From Pyxidicoccus parkwaysis (GTDB taxonomy: Bacteria; Myxococcota; Myxococcia; Myxococcales; Myxococcaceae), in the NCBI RefSeq assembly GCF_017301735.1, contig NZ_CP071090.1, forward strand, positions 6,190,001 to 6,254,000: 64,000 nt of DNA, read 5' to 3'. Under the pieces are notes generated by a model. The model was given only the letters and a program-made list of their open reading frames with translations. It was not told where the DNA came from and made no database searches. Shown piece after piece: positions 27,670 through 35,822 of this stretch (the stretch's first letter is position 1; each line of letters opens with the position of its first letter). The translations under genes and the position numbers were made by a program.

Positions 27670-28665
27670 ATGAAGTTCTCGAAGCAGGTGCTGGAGCTGG
27701 ACTGGGAGGCCAAGGCGGCCGAGCTGTCCGAGGGACTCCGCGAGGCGGTGCTGAAGAAGCTGAAGAAGCGCGGGCTGGTGGTGGCCATCTCCGGTGGCAT
27801 CGACTCCGCCTGCGTGGCCGCGCTGGCCGTGCGCGCGCTGGGGCCGGACCGCGTGTTCGGCATCCTCCTGCCGGAGAAGGACTCCAGCGGGTGGAGCTCG
27901 CAACTGGGCCGCAAGCTCTGCGAGAAGCTGGGCATCAAGTACCAGCTCCACGACATCGCCCCGATTCTCGAGGCGGCCGGCTGCTACAAGCAGCGCGACG
28001 AGGCGGTGCGCTCGGTGTTCCCCGAGTTCACCCCGGACATGAAGTGGAAGATTGTGATGCACGGCGACCGGCTCAACACGGACGCGGTGAACTTCTTCTA
28101 CGTGGTGGTGCAGGTGAATGGCGAGGAGCGCCGCTTCCGCCTCACGCCGCAGGCGTACACGCAGATTGTCGCCGCGACGAACTTCAAGCAGCGCACCCGG
28201 AAGATGATGGACTACTTCCACGCGGACCGGCTCAACTTCGCCGTGGCCGGCACGCCCAACCGCCTGGAGTACGACCAGGGTTTCTTCGTGAAGCTCGGTG
28301 ACGGCGCGGCGGACGTGAAGCCCATCGCCGGCCTCTATAAGACGCAGGTGTACAAGCTCGCGAAGCACCTGGGCGTCATCGACGAAATCACCAGCGGCGA
28401 GCCCACCACGGACACGTTCAGCCTTCCGCAGTCGCAGGAGGACTTCTACTTCTCCGTGCACTACTCGCAGCTGGACCTGCTGATGTGGGCCAAGAATCAC
28501 AACGTGTCCACGGACGAGGCCGCGCAGGTGATGGGCCTGACGCCCACGCAGGTGCAGCGCGTCTACGACGACATCGACCAGAAGCGCCGCTCCACCGCGT
28601 ACCTCCACTCCGCGCCGCTGCTGCTGGAGAAGGTGCCGGAGCTGGACGCGTTCAAGCTTGGCTGA
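27670..28665 (+). CDS. nadE: NAD synthase-like amidating enzyme (NadE family)
   Basis: The 331-residue protein has a PP-loop SGGIDSA (about 41) and the NadE-like block GTPNRLEYDQGFFVKLGDG followed by PIAGLYKTQVY. There is no glutaminase domain, so it would use ammonia. It differs from housekeeping NadE in length (about 50 residues longer) and in a C-terminal PQSQEDFYFSVHYSQLDLL region. GAGGGG nine bases before the ATG supports this start. Because it ends the acyl-carrier/amidotransferase cassette, it may be a paralogue working on the cassette's substrate. Ordinary NAD synthesis is the alternative, so the symbol is tentative. Confidence 0.8.
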   Translation: MKFSKQVLELDWEAKAAELSEGLREAVLKKLKKRGLVVAISGGIDSACVAALAVRALGPDRVFGILLPEKDSSGWSSQLGRKLCEKLGIKYQLHDIAPILEAAGCYKQRDEAVRSVFPEFTPDMKWKIVMHGDRLNTDAVNFFYVVVQVNGEERRFRLTPQAYTQIVAATNFKQRTRKMMDYFHADRLNFAVAGTPNRLEYDQGFFVKLGDGAADVKPIAGLYKTQVYKLAKHLGVIDEITSGEPTTDTFSLPQSQEDFYFSVHYSQLDLLMWAKNHNVSTDEAAQVMGLTPTQVQRVYDDIDQKRRSTAYLHSAPLLLEKVPELDAFKLG

Positions 28666-28674
28666 GCGGCCTCC

Positions 28675-28701
28675 GCCGCGCCCGGAAGCGTCGGGCGCGG
28701 C
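28675..28701. terminator. Perfect 10-bp hairpin between convergent genes
   Basis: Arms GCCGCGCCCG (28675-28684) and CGGGCGCGGC (28692-28701) enclose a 7-nt loop, 9 nt after the NadE-like stop and 26 nt before the converging gene. It is probably a bidirectional terminator, without a T-run. Confidence 0.65.
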
Positions 28702-28726
28702 GTCGTGACTCACAACCTTCGCGCGC

Positions 28727-29962
28727 TCAGTGTCGGGGCGTGCGGCCCTGCGCGGGCGGCGTGCCCCCGCGCATCAGCGGCTTCGAGTCGGTCTTCACCT
28801 CGTACACCTGGAAGGGCTTCACGCGGGCGTCCTTCCCCTGGAAGCGCGGCGACAGGTCAATCTGCGTCACCGTGAAGACGAGCGTTCCGTCGGGCTCGAG
28901 CGCCATCGAGTCCGGCCAGCGTAACTGCGGCGACTTCACCACCAGCTCCGTCTTCCCGTCCGGCGTGCGCCGGTGGATGGCGTCGTTCTCCAGGTCCGTG
29001 AGGTAGATGCGCCCCTGCGCATCGCCGAGCAGACCATCCGAGGCGAAGCCCTTGTCGCCGAGGTCCTCCACCGTCGCCACCACGTCCGCATCCCCGCGCT
29101 TCATGTCCCCCAGCGCGTCCGCGCTCACCCGGTACAGGTGGTGACTCGTGAGCGGTGAGTAGTAGACCCACCGGCCATCCGCGCTGAGCGCGATGCCGTC
29201 CGAGCCGAGCCTGACGGGCTCGCCTATCGCCGGCCCCTGCTTCTGGACGAGCGGCTGTCCGTGGATGTTGAGGACCCGGTCCGGGTCGGACTTCGTGGAC
29301 GGGTGGTCATTGAGCCGGCGCGTCGCATGGCCCGTCGCGAGGTCCACCACCACGAGCCCGTTGGGTCCCTCGCCCGAAGCATCGGTGAGGAACGCCATGC
29401 CCTCCTTGCCGCGCGAGAGGTCCACGACGACGTCGTTGAGGAACGCGGTGGCCCCGGCAATCGCCGAAGGGAAGGTCACCGTCCGCACCACCTTGTTCGT
29501 GCCCAGGTCCACCGCCAGGAGCTTCGGCGTGCCGGGCAGGATGGCGTTGGTGCCCACCTTGCCCGAGTCGAGAATCCACAACCGGTTGCGCGCGTCCACC
29601 GTGAGCGCCTGCACCGCGAGGAGCCGGTCCGGCGCGGGAGAGCCCTCGTCCTGCTTGAGCCCCGGTGGATAGAGCTGGGGCTTGCCGTCCTTCAACTCCG
29701 CGACGCTGTAGGGATTCTTCGGGTCGATGGCGCGCGAGAACGCGAGGAAGGTGCGGCCGTCCTTCGAGACGGCGATGCCCACGGGCAGGTTGTCGAAGCT
29801 GCCCACCGACTTCAGCGACTGCGCGGCCACGCCCTCGGCGCCCGCGGTGGCTGGAGCAGCGGACGGCGCGGCGGGCTGCTGGGCGATGGCGCCCGAGCCA
29901 GCCAGACAGAGCGCCCCCAACAACACGGAGCGAATAAACGGGACCGCTTTGAATCGGGACAT
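28727..29962 (-). CDS. Exported yellow/MRJP-like beta-propeller protein
   Basis: The 411-residue protein has a signal peptide (LLGALCLAGSGAIAQ) and a Pro/Ala linker. The propeller shows features of the major royal jelly/yellow family: LWILDSGKVG, FLNDVVVD, GSDGIALSADGRWVYYSPL and FASDGLLGDAQGRIYLTDLENDAI. Bacterial members are often annotated as related to L-dopachrome tautomerase or to the SMP-30/gluconolactonase group. No catalytic function is established, and a periplasmic ligand-binding role is equally possible. It is 23 nt upstream of the hydrolase-like gene on the same strand, so the two may be cotranscribed in that order reversed (hydrolase first). Confidence 0.8.
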   Translation of the reverse strand: MSRFKAVPFIRSVLLGALCLAGSGAIAQQPAAPSAAPATAGAEGVAAQSLKSVGSFDNLPVGIAVSKDGRTFLAFSRAIDPKNPYSVAELKDGKPQLYPPGLKQDEGSPAPDRLLAVQALTVDARNRLWILDSGKVGTNAILPGTPKLLAVDLGTNKVVRTVTFPSAIAGATAFLNDVVVDLSRGKEGMAFLTDASGEGPNGLVVVDLATGHATRRLNDHPSTKSDPDRVLNIHGQPLVQKQGPAIGEPVRLGSDGIALSADGRWVYYSPLTSHHLYRVSADALGDMKRGDADVVATVEDLGDKGFASDGLLGDAQGRIYLTDLENDAIHRRTPDGKTELVVKSPQLRWPDSMALEPDGTLVFTVTQIDLSPRFQGKDARVKPFQVYEVKTDSKPLMRGGTPPAQGRTPRH

Positions 29963-29985
29963 GTGAGGGCTCCTCGCGCGTGTGT

Positions 29986-31110
29986 CTATGGCTTCTTCTG
30001 CTCGCCGGAGCCGCCCGTGCCCTGCGGGGTAGTGGGAGCGGAGAACGCCTTCTTCAGCGCGGCGCCCGCGTCGGACTGCGCCTGCTTCGCCTTGTCCACC
30101 ACCGGCGCCATGCCGAAGAACCCGTGGGTGACGCCGTCGTAGCGCTTCACGTCGACGGTGACGCCCGCGGCCTTCAGCTTGTCGGCATACGCCTGACCTT
30201 CGTCGAGCAGCGGGTCCAACCCCGCGACGATGACGAGCGCGGGAGGCAGGCCCTTGAGCTGCGCGGTGGAGGCGTGGATGGGCAGCGCCTGGGGATTGCG
30301 GCTCTTCTGCCAGTCATTGCCCAGCTGGTTCTTCCAGAACCAGCCCAGGTCCTCGTTGCTCACGAGGTAGTTGCCCGTCCCGTTGGCCTGATGCGAGGGC
30401 GTCGACAGGTCATTGCTGACCAGGGGATACACCAGCAACTGGAAGACGGGCAGCGCGCCCTTGCTCTGCTTCTGGCGCATCGTCAACGCGGTCGCCAGGT
30501 TGCCGCCCGCGCCCTCACCCGCGACCGCCACCCGCTTCGGGTCGATGTTGAACTCGGAGGGATGGGACTGCACGTACCGGAAGGAGGCCGCCGCATCGTC
30601 GAGCGAGGCCGGGAACCGGTGCTCCGGGGCCTGACGGTAGTTGATGCTCACCACCACGGCCTGCGCTTGATTCGCGAGCGCCCTCGGGCTCGCGTCATAC
30701 ACGTCCAGGTTCGCGATGACGAAGCCACCGCCATGGAAGTACACGACGGCCGGGAAGGGCCCGCTGCCCTCCGGGGTGTAGACACGCACGTCGAGCGGCC
30801 CGCCGGGGCCCTGAATCTTCCGGTCCTCCACCTTCGCCACCTTCTCCGGCGTGGTGGGCTTGCCTTCCTTCTTCAGCACGGCCTCCACCGCGTCCTTCGG
30901 GGTGGGCTGCTGCCGGGCCTCGGCGGGCTTCAGCGTGTGCAGGGGCTTGGGGTTGAGCGCCTTGAAGGCGTCCAGCACCTTCTGCATCTGCGGATCCACC
31001 TGCTGTGCCGCGTTCGAGGCCTCCTGGGCGAAGGCGGTGAAGCCTGTCAGTGCGACGATGAGGAGCGCGGCGCGGAAGAACCGGCGGCCGGGCGGAACGG
31101 GGGCGTTCAT
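29986..31110 (-). CDS. Exported alpha/beta-hydrolase-fold protein lacking the nucleophile Ser
   Basis: The 374-residue protein has a signal peptide (ALLIVALTGFTAFAQ) and belongs to the hormone-sensitive-lipase (HSL) group: oxyanion motif YFHGGGFV, catalytic Asp in GLDPLLDEG and His in GVTHGFF. The nucleophile elbow, normally GDSAGG or GESAGG, reads G198-E-G200-A-G-G, so the serine is replaced by glycine (codon 30513-30511, GGC). The rest of the fold seems intact and the frame is open, so it may be a binding protein or pseudoenzyme. The ATG at 31110 is preceded by GAGG. Longer in-frame extensions lack similarity. Confidence 0.88.
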   Translation of the reverse strand: MNAPVPPGRRFFRAALLIVALTGFTAFAQEASNAAQQVDPQMQKVLDAFKALNPKPLHTLKPAEARQQPTPKDAVEAVLKKEGKPTTPEKVAKVEDRKIQGPGGPLDVRVYTPEGSGPFPAVVYFHGGGFVIANLDVYDASPRALANQAQAVVVSINYRQAPEHRFPASLDDAAASFRYVQSHPSEFNIDPKRVAVAGEGAGGNLATALTMRQKQSKGALPVFQLLVYPLVSNDLSTPSHQANGTGNYLVSNEDLGWFWKNQLGNDWQKSRNPQALPIHASTAQLKGLPPALVIVAGLDPLLDEGQAYADKLKAAGVTVDVKRYDGVTHGFFGMAPVVDKAKQAQSDAGAALKKAFSAPTTPQGTGGSGEQKKP

Positions 31111-31401
31111 GGGGACCTCGAGGATTGAAGCAGTGTTCCCATTCATGCTGAGCACCCGTTGGCTCCACGGCTTGCCGCTCCCCGTAGCGCCTGACCTCTG
31201 CGCGGCCATGCGGACATGCGCCGCGCTCCCGGAGATGAGCGCCTTCCCACGGAGCGACCGTGCGACCAGGCCCCTCCTCCCCCATTCATTTCCGAAGATT
31301 TCCGGTCGCGCCTCCAGGGCCGGCCGCCCTCGGAAGGGACGTGGAGCCGGGCGCAAAGGCGGGGTATGGAATACGGGCAGCCGTCCCACGTCGGAGAAGA
31401 C

Positions 31402-32163
31402 ATGAACAAGCTCCTCGGCATCGCGTCCCTCGTCCTGGCCTCCACGGCGCTCGCTGTGTCCCTGATGGGTCGAGGCGAGCCCGCCGCTCCCGCTCCCGCG
31501 CATCAGGAAGCTCCGGCCTCCGCGACCGCCGCCGACATGGAGGAACTGGAGCAGCGCATCCGCGCGCTGGAGGACACCTCGCTCGGCCTGTCGCGGCGGC
31601 TGATGGCGCTGGAGGCGCGGCCCGCCGTCTCCGCGGACGGTGGCGTGGTGGCGGCCCCCGCGGGCCTCTCGGCTGAAATCGAGCAACTGCGCGCCGAGGT
31701 GCGCGGCATGGTGGCGGGCGAGGCCCTCAACTCCGAGGGCGGGCGCGCCTACCTCAAGGACGCCGTGCGCTCCGTGCAGGACGAGATGCGCAACGAGCAG
31801 CGCGAGGCCCGCCAGCAGGAGTGGGCGCAGATGCAGGCCCAGGCGCAGACGCAGCGCGCGGAGCGCCTGCGCAAGTTCGTCACCGAGGCCGGGCTCAACT
31901 ACAACCAGGAGCAGACGCTCACCCGCCGCATGCAGGCCGAGGAGACGAAGCGCCAGGCCCTCATGGCCGAGGTGCAGGCCGGCACGAAGAACCCGCGCGA
32001 CATCCGCCAGGAATTGCGCGCCGAGCGTCAGCAGACGGACCAGGAGATGAGCTCGCTCCTCAACGAGGAGCAGCAGGCGAAGTACCGCGAGCTGCGCCAG
32101 GAGGAGTGGGGCAATGGCCGCCAGCGCGGCGGGTTCCGCGCCGGTGGCGAGCAGCAGCCGTAG
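31402..32163 (+). CDS. Membrane-anchored coiled-coil protein of unknown function
   Basis: The 253-residue protein starts at an ATG with GGAGA six bases upstream. It has an N-terminal hydrophobic segment (LLGIASLVLASTALAVSLM) acting as anchor or signal, then a Pro/Ala linker. Two coiled-coil stretches follow: a short one with EELEQRIRALED, and a long Gln/Glu/Arg-rich one covering most of the C-terminal half. The pattern of helix-rich periplasmic protein with AEERLRKF-like heptads resembles Spy/CpxP-like or heavy-metal-resistance chaperone folds, but I see no definite signature. It is divergent from the hydrolase-like gene, with a 291-nt region between them in which I saw no clear motif. Confidence 0.75.
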   Translation: MNKLLGIASLVLASTALAVSLMGRGEPAAPAPAHQEAPASATAADMEELEQRIRALEDTSLGLSRRLMALEARPAVSADGGVVAAPAGLSAEIEQLRAEVRGMVAGEALNSEGGRAYLKDAVRSVQDEMRNEQREARQQEWAQMQAQAQTQRAERLRKFVTEAGLNYNQEQTLTRRMQAEETKRQALMAEVQAGTKNPRDIRQELRAERQQTDQEMSSLLNEEQQAKYRELRQEEWGNGRQRGGFRAGGEQQP

Positions 32164-32169
32164 CCCGCC

Positions 32170-32919
32170 TCAGCCACACGGGGGCCGCGCGTTGTGGGAG
32201 ACGATGAGCACCTCCTCCGGCCGCGGCTCCTCACGAGCCCAGGCCAAGAGCGCGCCCAGCCCATCCGTGTCCCGCGTCCGCGCGGACTCCAGCGCCACCT
32301 CCTCGCGGTACGGGTAGAAGAGGTCCGTCTCCCCCAGGCTCTGCTCCACCCAGCGCCGCCAGCCCGGCATCGAGTGGCCCGGCGCGGGCTGTATGCCCAC
32401 CACCTCGTAGCCCGCCGCCGCGAAGGTCCGGTGCAGCCCCACCACCGTGGCGCCCGTGCCGAAGCCGCACACCACCGTCCGCACCGAGGGGTACACGTCG
32501 CGGATGACCTCGCGCAGCCGCGCCGCCCACGCCCCCACGCACTCCACCAGCTCACCGTTGGCGAGCTGCCGCGGCCAGCACCACCCCTGACGCTCGTAGC
32601 CCAGCGCCAGCTCCCACGCCTCGGCGAGCCCGCGCACGGTGCGCACCTCACCGCCGAAGCCGTTGGTGCGCAGGTAGCCCGTCCCCGCCGCGTCCGTCAG
32701 CGCCACCACCGGCAGCCCGCGCTCGCGGCCCAGCGCGTCCAGCGCCAGCGCGGTGGCGGCGCCGGAGAGCTCCACCAGCCCGCGCGTGCCCTCGGGCATC
32801 GACGACTCCAGGTAGCGAGCGAAGGTGAGGTACTTGAGGCTGCCGGCGGGGAGCGCCCCACCCCACAGCACCACGGGGCCACCGGACCAGGGACGCGACA
32901 GGGGGAACTCGACGCCCAT
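32170..32919 (-). CDS. PLP-dependent-fold (cysteine synthase/TrpB-like) protein, short
   Basis: The 249-residue protein has GSLKYLTFARYL, in which K29 corresponds to the PLP-binding lysine of fold-type II enzymes. It also has VELSGAATALALDAL, matching the SSGN-type substrate loop in altered form, and a phosphate-cup-like GFGTGATVVG. At 249 residues it is shorter than cysteine synthases (about 300), and the usual T-SGNTG motif is changed to ELSGAAT. It may be a diverged lyase or a non-catalytic homologue. It converges with the coiled-coil gene with a 6-nt gap. Confidence 0.7.
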   Translation of the reverse strand: MGVEFPLSRPWSGGPVVLWGGALPAGSLKYLTFARYLESSMPEGTRGLVELSGAATALALDALGRERGLPVVALTDAAGTGYLRTNGFGGEVRTVRGLAEAWELALGYERQGWCWPRQLANGELVECVGAWAARLREVIRDVYPSVRTVVCGFGTGATVVGLHRTFAAAGYEVVGIQPAPGHSMPGWRRWVEQSLGETDLFYPYREEVALESARTRDTDGLGALLAWAREEPRPEEVLIVSHNARPPCG

Positions 32920-33106
32920 GCGGGCACCTCCTGTCCCCAGGGTTTCCCTCGCGCCCCCCTGACGCCATGGCCTGTCGCATCAGGCTGTCGGCCCGTGGAC
33001 CGGAAGTCCGCCCGTCCGCCCTCCGAGGACACTCCCCTCCTCCTCCGGGCCCACGCGAAAAGCCTCGGGGGGCCGGCGGCTGTGCGATAGTCAGCGTCGC
33101 ACACGC

Positions 33107-34939
33107 ATGCTGCGCCGGCTCCTTCCCACGCTCATCGCCCTGGGCTGCGGCCTCCTGGCCCTGGGCTGGGGGCTCTACAGCCTTCAGCGCATCTTCACGC
33201 AGGAGCGTGAGGACGCCCACGCCCAGGTGCGCTCCCGCCGCGAGGCGCTGGAGCACGCCGCCTCCGAGGCACTGCGTCAGAGCCTCGCCAGGCAGCTCGA
33301 GGAAAATATCCCCGCGCTGCACGAGGCGGTGGGAGACCCGCTCGCTCCGGCCGAGGGCTTCTACCTCCTCTTCCGCGGCTACCAGTTCCTCCCGCGCATC
33401 ACCCGCCCCAGCGCCGGCACCCGCACGCCCGCGCGCGACACGTACCAGGCCCTCGTCGCTCACCTCGCGGACGGCACGCACGCGGGCCGGTGGGAGCAGC
33501 GCCTCGCGCGCCTGCGCGCGGTGGAGGCGGCGCTCGCGGCCCGGAACACGCGCGGCGCCGGCCGGCTGGTGGAGGACTTGCTCCGCTACCACGCCGCCAA
33601 CCCGCTCCCCGCGGTGCAGGAACTGCCCTTCCTCGTCCTCGCGGTGGAGCGGCTGCAGCGGGGCGAGGCCACGGAGCCGCTGGTGCAGGCACTCCTGCGG
33701 ATTGGACTGCCGGAGGACTTCGGCGGCTTCGCTCGCGCCATGGGCCTCCAGCGCGACCTGCTGCGCGAGCGCTCTCGCTTCACCCAGCCGGACTTCGACT
33801 TCCTCCACGAGCGCATCGTCCGGCTGAGCATCGCGCTGAACGAGCCGACGAAGGAATTCAAGGACCGCGCGGAGGAAGTGGGCGCCGGCATGCTCGTCAT
33901 GCCGGACGGGCTGGTGGAGCCCACCCTGCTGGGCGAGAGCTGGTACGTGGAGCCCCGCAACGAGGAGGCCGTCTACGGCATCGCCGTGGACGTGCCGGCG
34001 ATGCTGCGCCCCATCGCGGATGACCTGCGCAAGCGCCGCCTCCTCGACCCGGACGGCACGCTGAGCCTCAAGCCCGACCGCTTCGCGCAGCCCATGCGCA
34101 CGCTGCGGGTGCGCGCGGACATGCCGCAGTGGGCGCGGGCCGAGGCGGACATCGAGGCGCGTTACGGACTGAAGACGGTGCTGGTGCTGGTGTGCGGCGG
34201 ACTGGCGCTGGCCATCTTCGCGCTGTCCGTGGTGGCGCAGCAGCGCAAGTACCGCTTCCTGGAGCTGAAGAGCGACTTCGTGGCCACCGTCTCGCACGAG
34301 CTGCGCACGCCGCTGGCCTCCATCCGCCTGCTGGGCGAGACGCTGGAGCGCAAGCTCTCGCAGGCGCCCGAGGTGCGCGACTACCCGGCGCGCATCGTCC
34401 AGGCGGCGGACGGCCTGCACTTCCTCGTGGAGAACATCCTGTCCTTCAACCGCATCGACAAGGGCCGCTGGAAGCTGCGGGCCTCGCGCGTGCGGCTGGA
34501 GGAGCTGGTCAACCCGCTGCGCGACGACCTGGCCACCGCGACGACTGTACCGGTGGACCTGCACACGGACGTGGGTGACGCGGAGCTGCTGGCGGACCCG
34601 TCCCTCTTGCGGCTGCTCTTCTCCAACCTGGGCCGCAACGCGTGCGCGTACAACCGGCGCAGCCCCGTGCGCATCTCCGTCACCGCGCAGGTGATTCCCG
34701 GCCATGGCTGCACCGTGCTCTTCAGCGACAACGGCCTGGGCATGCCCGACTCCGAATGGGAGAACGTCTTCCAGGACTTCTACCGGCTGACACCTCCCGG
34801 GCTGGAAGTGCATGGCAGTGGCCTGGGACTGGCGCTCTGCCGGAAGATCATGAAGCTGCACGGAGGCGACATCCAGGTGGCCACCTCCAGCCCGGAGGGC
34901 ACCACCTTCGCTCTCACCTTCCACGAGCCGTACCGATGA
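33107..34939 (+). CDS. Membrane sensor histidine kinase
   Basis: The 610-residue protein has an N-terminal TM (about 5-25), a sensor region of about 330 residues without recognisable PAS or Cache motifs, a second TM (about 360-380), and then HisKA with phospho-acceptor H397 in TVSHELRTPLASIR. The HATPase_c domain has NLGRNACAYN (N box), FSDNGLGMP (G1) and GSGLGLALC (G2). There is no HAMP between TM2 and the kinase. Its stop codon overlaps the start of the response-regulator gene, so the two form a cognate pair. Confidence 0.95.
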   Translation: MLRRLLPTLIALGCGLLALGWGLYSLQRIFTQEREDAHAQVRSRREALEHAASEALRQSLARQLEENIPALHEAVGDPLAPAEGFYLLFRGYQFLPRITRPSAGTRTPARDTYQALVAHLADGTHAGRWEQRLARLRAVEAALAARNTRGAGRLVEDLLRYHAANPLPAVQELPFLVLAVERLQRGEATEPLVQALLRIGLPEDFGGFARAMGLQRDLLRERSRFTQPDFDFLHERIVRLSIALNEPTKEFKDRAEEVGAGMLVMPDGLVEPTLLGESWYVEPRNEEAVYGIAVDVPAMLRPIADDLRKRRLLDPDGTLSLKPDRFAQPMRTLRVRADMPQWARAEADIEARYGLKTVLVLVCGGLALAIFALSVVAQQRKYRFLELKSDFVATVSHELRTPLASIRLLGETLERKLSQAPEVRDYPARIVQAADGLHFLVENILSFNRIDKGRWKLRASRVRLEELVNPLRDDLATATTVPVDLHTDVGDAELLADPSLLRLLFSNLGRNACAYNRRSPVRISVTAQVIPGHGCTVLFSDNGLGMPDSEWENVFQDFYRLTPPGLEVHGSGLGLALCRKIMKLHGGDIQVATSSPEGTTFALTFHEPYR

Positions 34940-35652
34940 CCACCGCCACTCCGAACCCGACCACCCGTCCCTCCGTCCTCATCGTCGAGGATGATGCCCA
35001 CCTGCGCGTCGGCCTGCGGGACAACCTGCAGGACGAGGGGTACGTCGTGTCCGAGGCCCCCTCCGCCCGCGATGCCGAGGCGCTGCTGCGCGAGCGCGAG
35101 TTCGACCTGCTCATCCTGGACGTGATGCTGCCGGGCGAAGACGGCTACTCCTTCTGCCGCCGGCTGCGCGGCCAGGGCGTGAAGAGCATGGTGCTGATGC
35201 TCACCGCGCGCTCGCTGGAGGACGACATCCTCCGCGGCTTCGAGGCGGGCGCGCAGGACTACCTGACAAAGCCCTACCGGCTGCGCGAGTTGCTCGCCCG
35301 CGTGCGCGCGCTGGTGCGCCGGGCCGGCACGCCTCCGCCGCAGGTGATGACCTTCGGTGGCTTCTCGCTGGATTTGGGCCGGCGCGCGGTGACGAAGCCG
35401 GACGGGCAGGACGTGGAGTTGACGCGCACCGAGTTCGACCTGCTGGCCTTCCTGCTGCGCCACAAGGACCGGGCGCTGCCGCGCGGCGAAATCCTCGACG
35501 CGGTGTGGGGCCGGGACGTGGTGGTGGACCCGCGCACGGTGGACAACTTCGTCTCCAGCCTGAAGAAGAAGCTCGGGTGGACGAGCACGTCCGGCTTCAC
35601 CATCCACACCATCCGCGGCGTGGGCTACCGCATGGAAGTCTCCGGCCCATGA
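34936..35652 (+). CDS. OmpR-family response regulator
   Basis: The 238-residue protein has a receiver domain with VEDD, the phospho-acceptor D62 in LLILDVMLP, a T in LMLTAR and K in LTKPYR. It is followed by a winged-helix output domain with ELTRTEFDLLAFLLRH and VDNFVSSLKKKLG...IHTIRGVGYRM. It is translationally coupled to the histidine kinase (ATGA overlap). Targets are unknown. The TonB-like genes downstream have their own promoter element and are not clearly part of the same unit. Confidence 0.95.
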   Translation: MTTATPNPTTRPSVLIVEDDAHLRVGLRDNLQDEGYVVSEAPSARDAEALLREREFDLLILDVMLPGEDGYSFCRRLRGQGVKSMVLMLTARSLEDDILRGFEAGAQDYLTKPYRLRELLARVRALVRRAGTPPPQVMTFGGFSLDLGRRAVTKPDGQDVELTRTEFDLLAFLLRHKDRALPRGEILDAVWGRDVVVDPRTVDNFVSSLKKKLGWTSTSGFTIHTIRGVGYRMEVSGP

Positions 35653-35683
35653 CACAACGGTGATGAAGAGATGGCCGGTCCAC

Positions 35684-35697
35684 GGCCATGCCGAAGC
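35684..35697 (+). promoter_or_regulatory. Sigma54-like GG-N10-GC element upstream of TonB-like gene 1
   Basis: GG at 35684-35685 and GC at 35696-35697 have the strict 10-nt spacing of -24/-12 promoters, within a region that aligns to the one before the second TonB-like gene. The -12 box is weak (AAGC in place of TTGC). The distance to the leader stem is 33 nt in both copies. Confidence 0.4.
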
Positions 35698-35729
35698 CCC
35701 CGCCACGTAGGTTGACCCTTGCGTGGACA

Positions 35730-35800
35730 GGACGCTCCAGAGCCATCCGCCCACGCCGGTGTCACGCCCGCGCCTGAGCGGCGGTCCACCGGGAGCGTCC
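35730..35800 (+). promoter_or_regulatory. Structured leader upstream of TonB-like gene 1
   Basis: An outer 9-bp stem (35730-35738 with 35792-35800) encloses the single-stranded CATCCGCCCACG block and a second stem (35756-35761 with 35787-35792). The two stems share one boundary base. The leader of TonB-like gene 2 folds the same way with compensatory base changes. The ribosome site (35810-35815) is just downstream. Confidence 0.6.
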
Positions 35801-35822
35801 GTCGGTGCGGGAGGGCTTCCGT

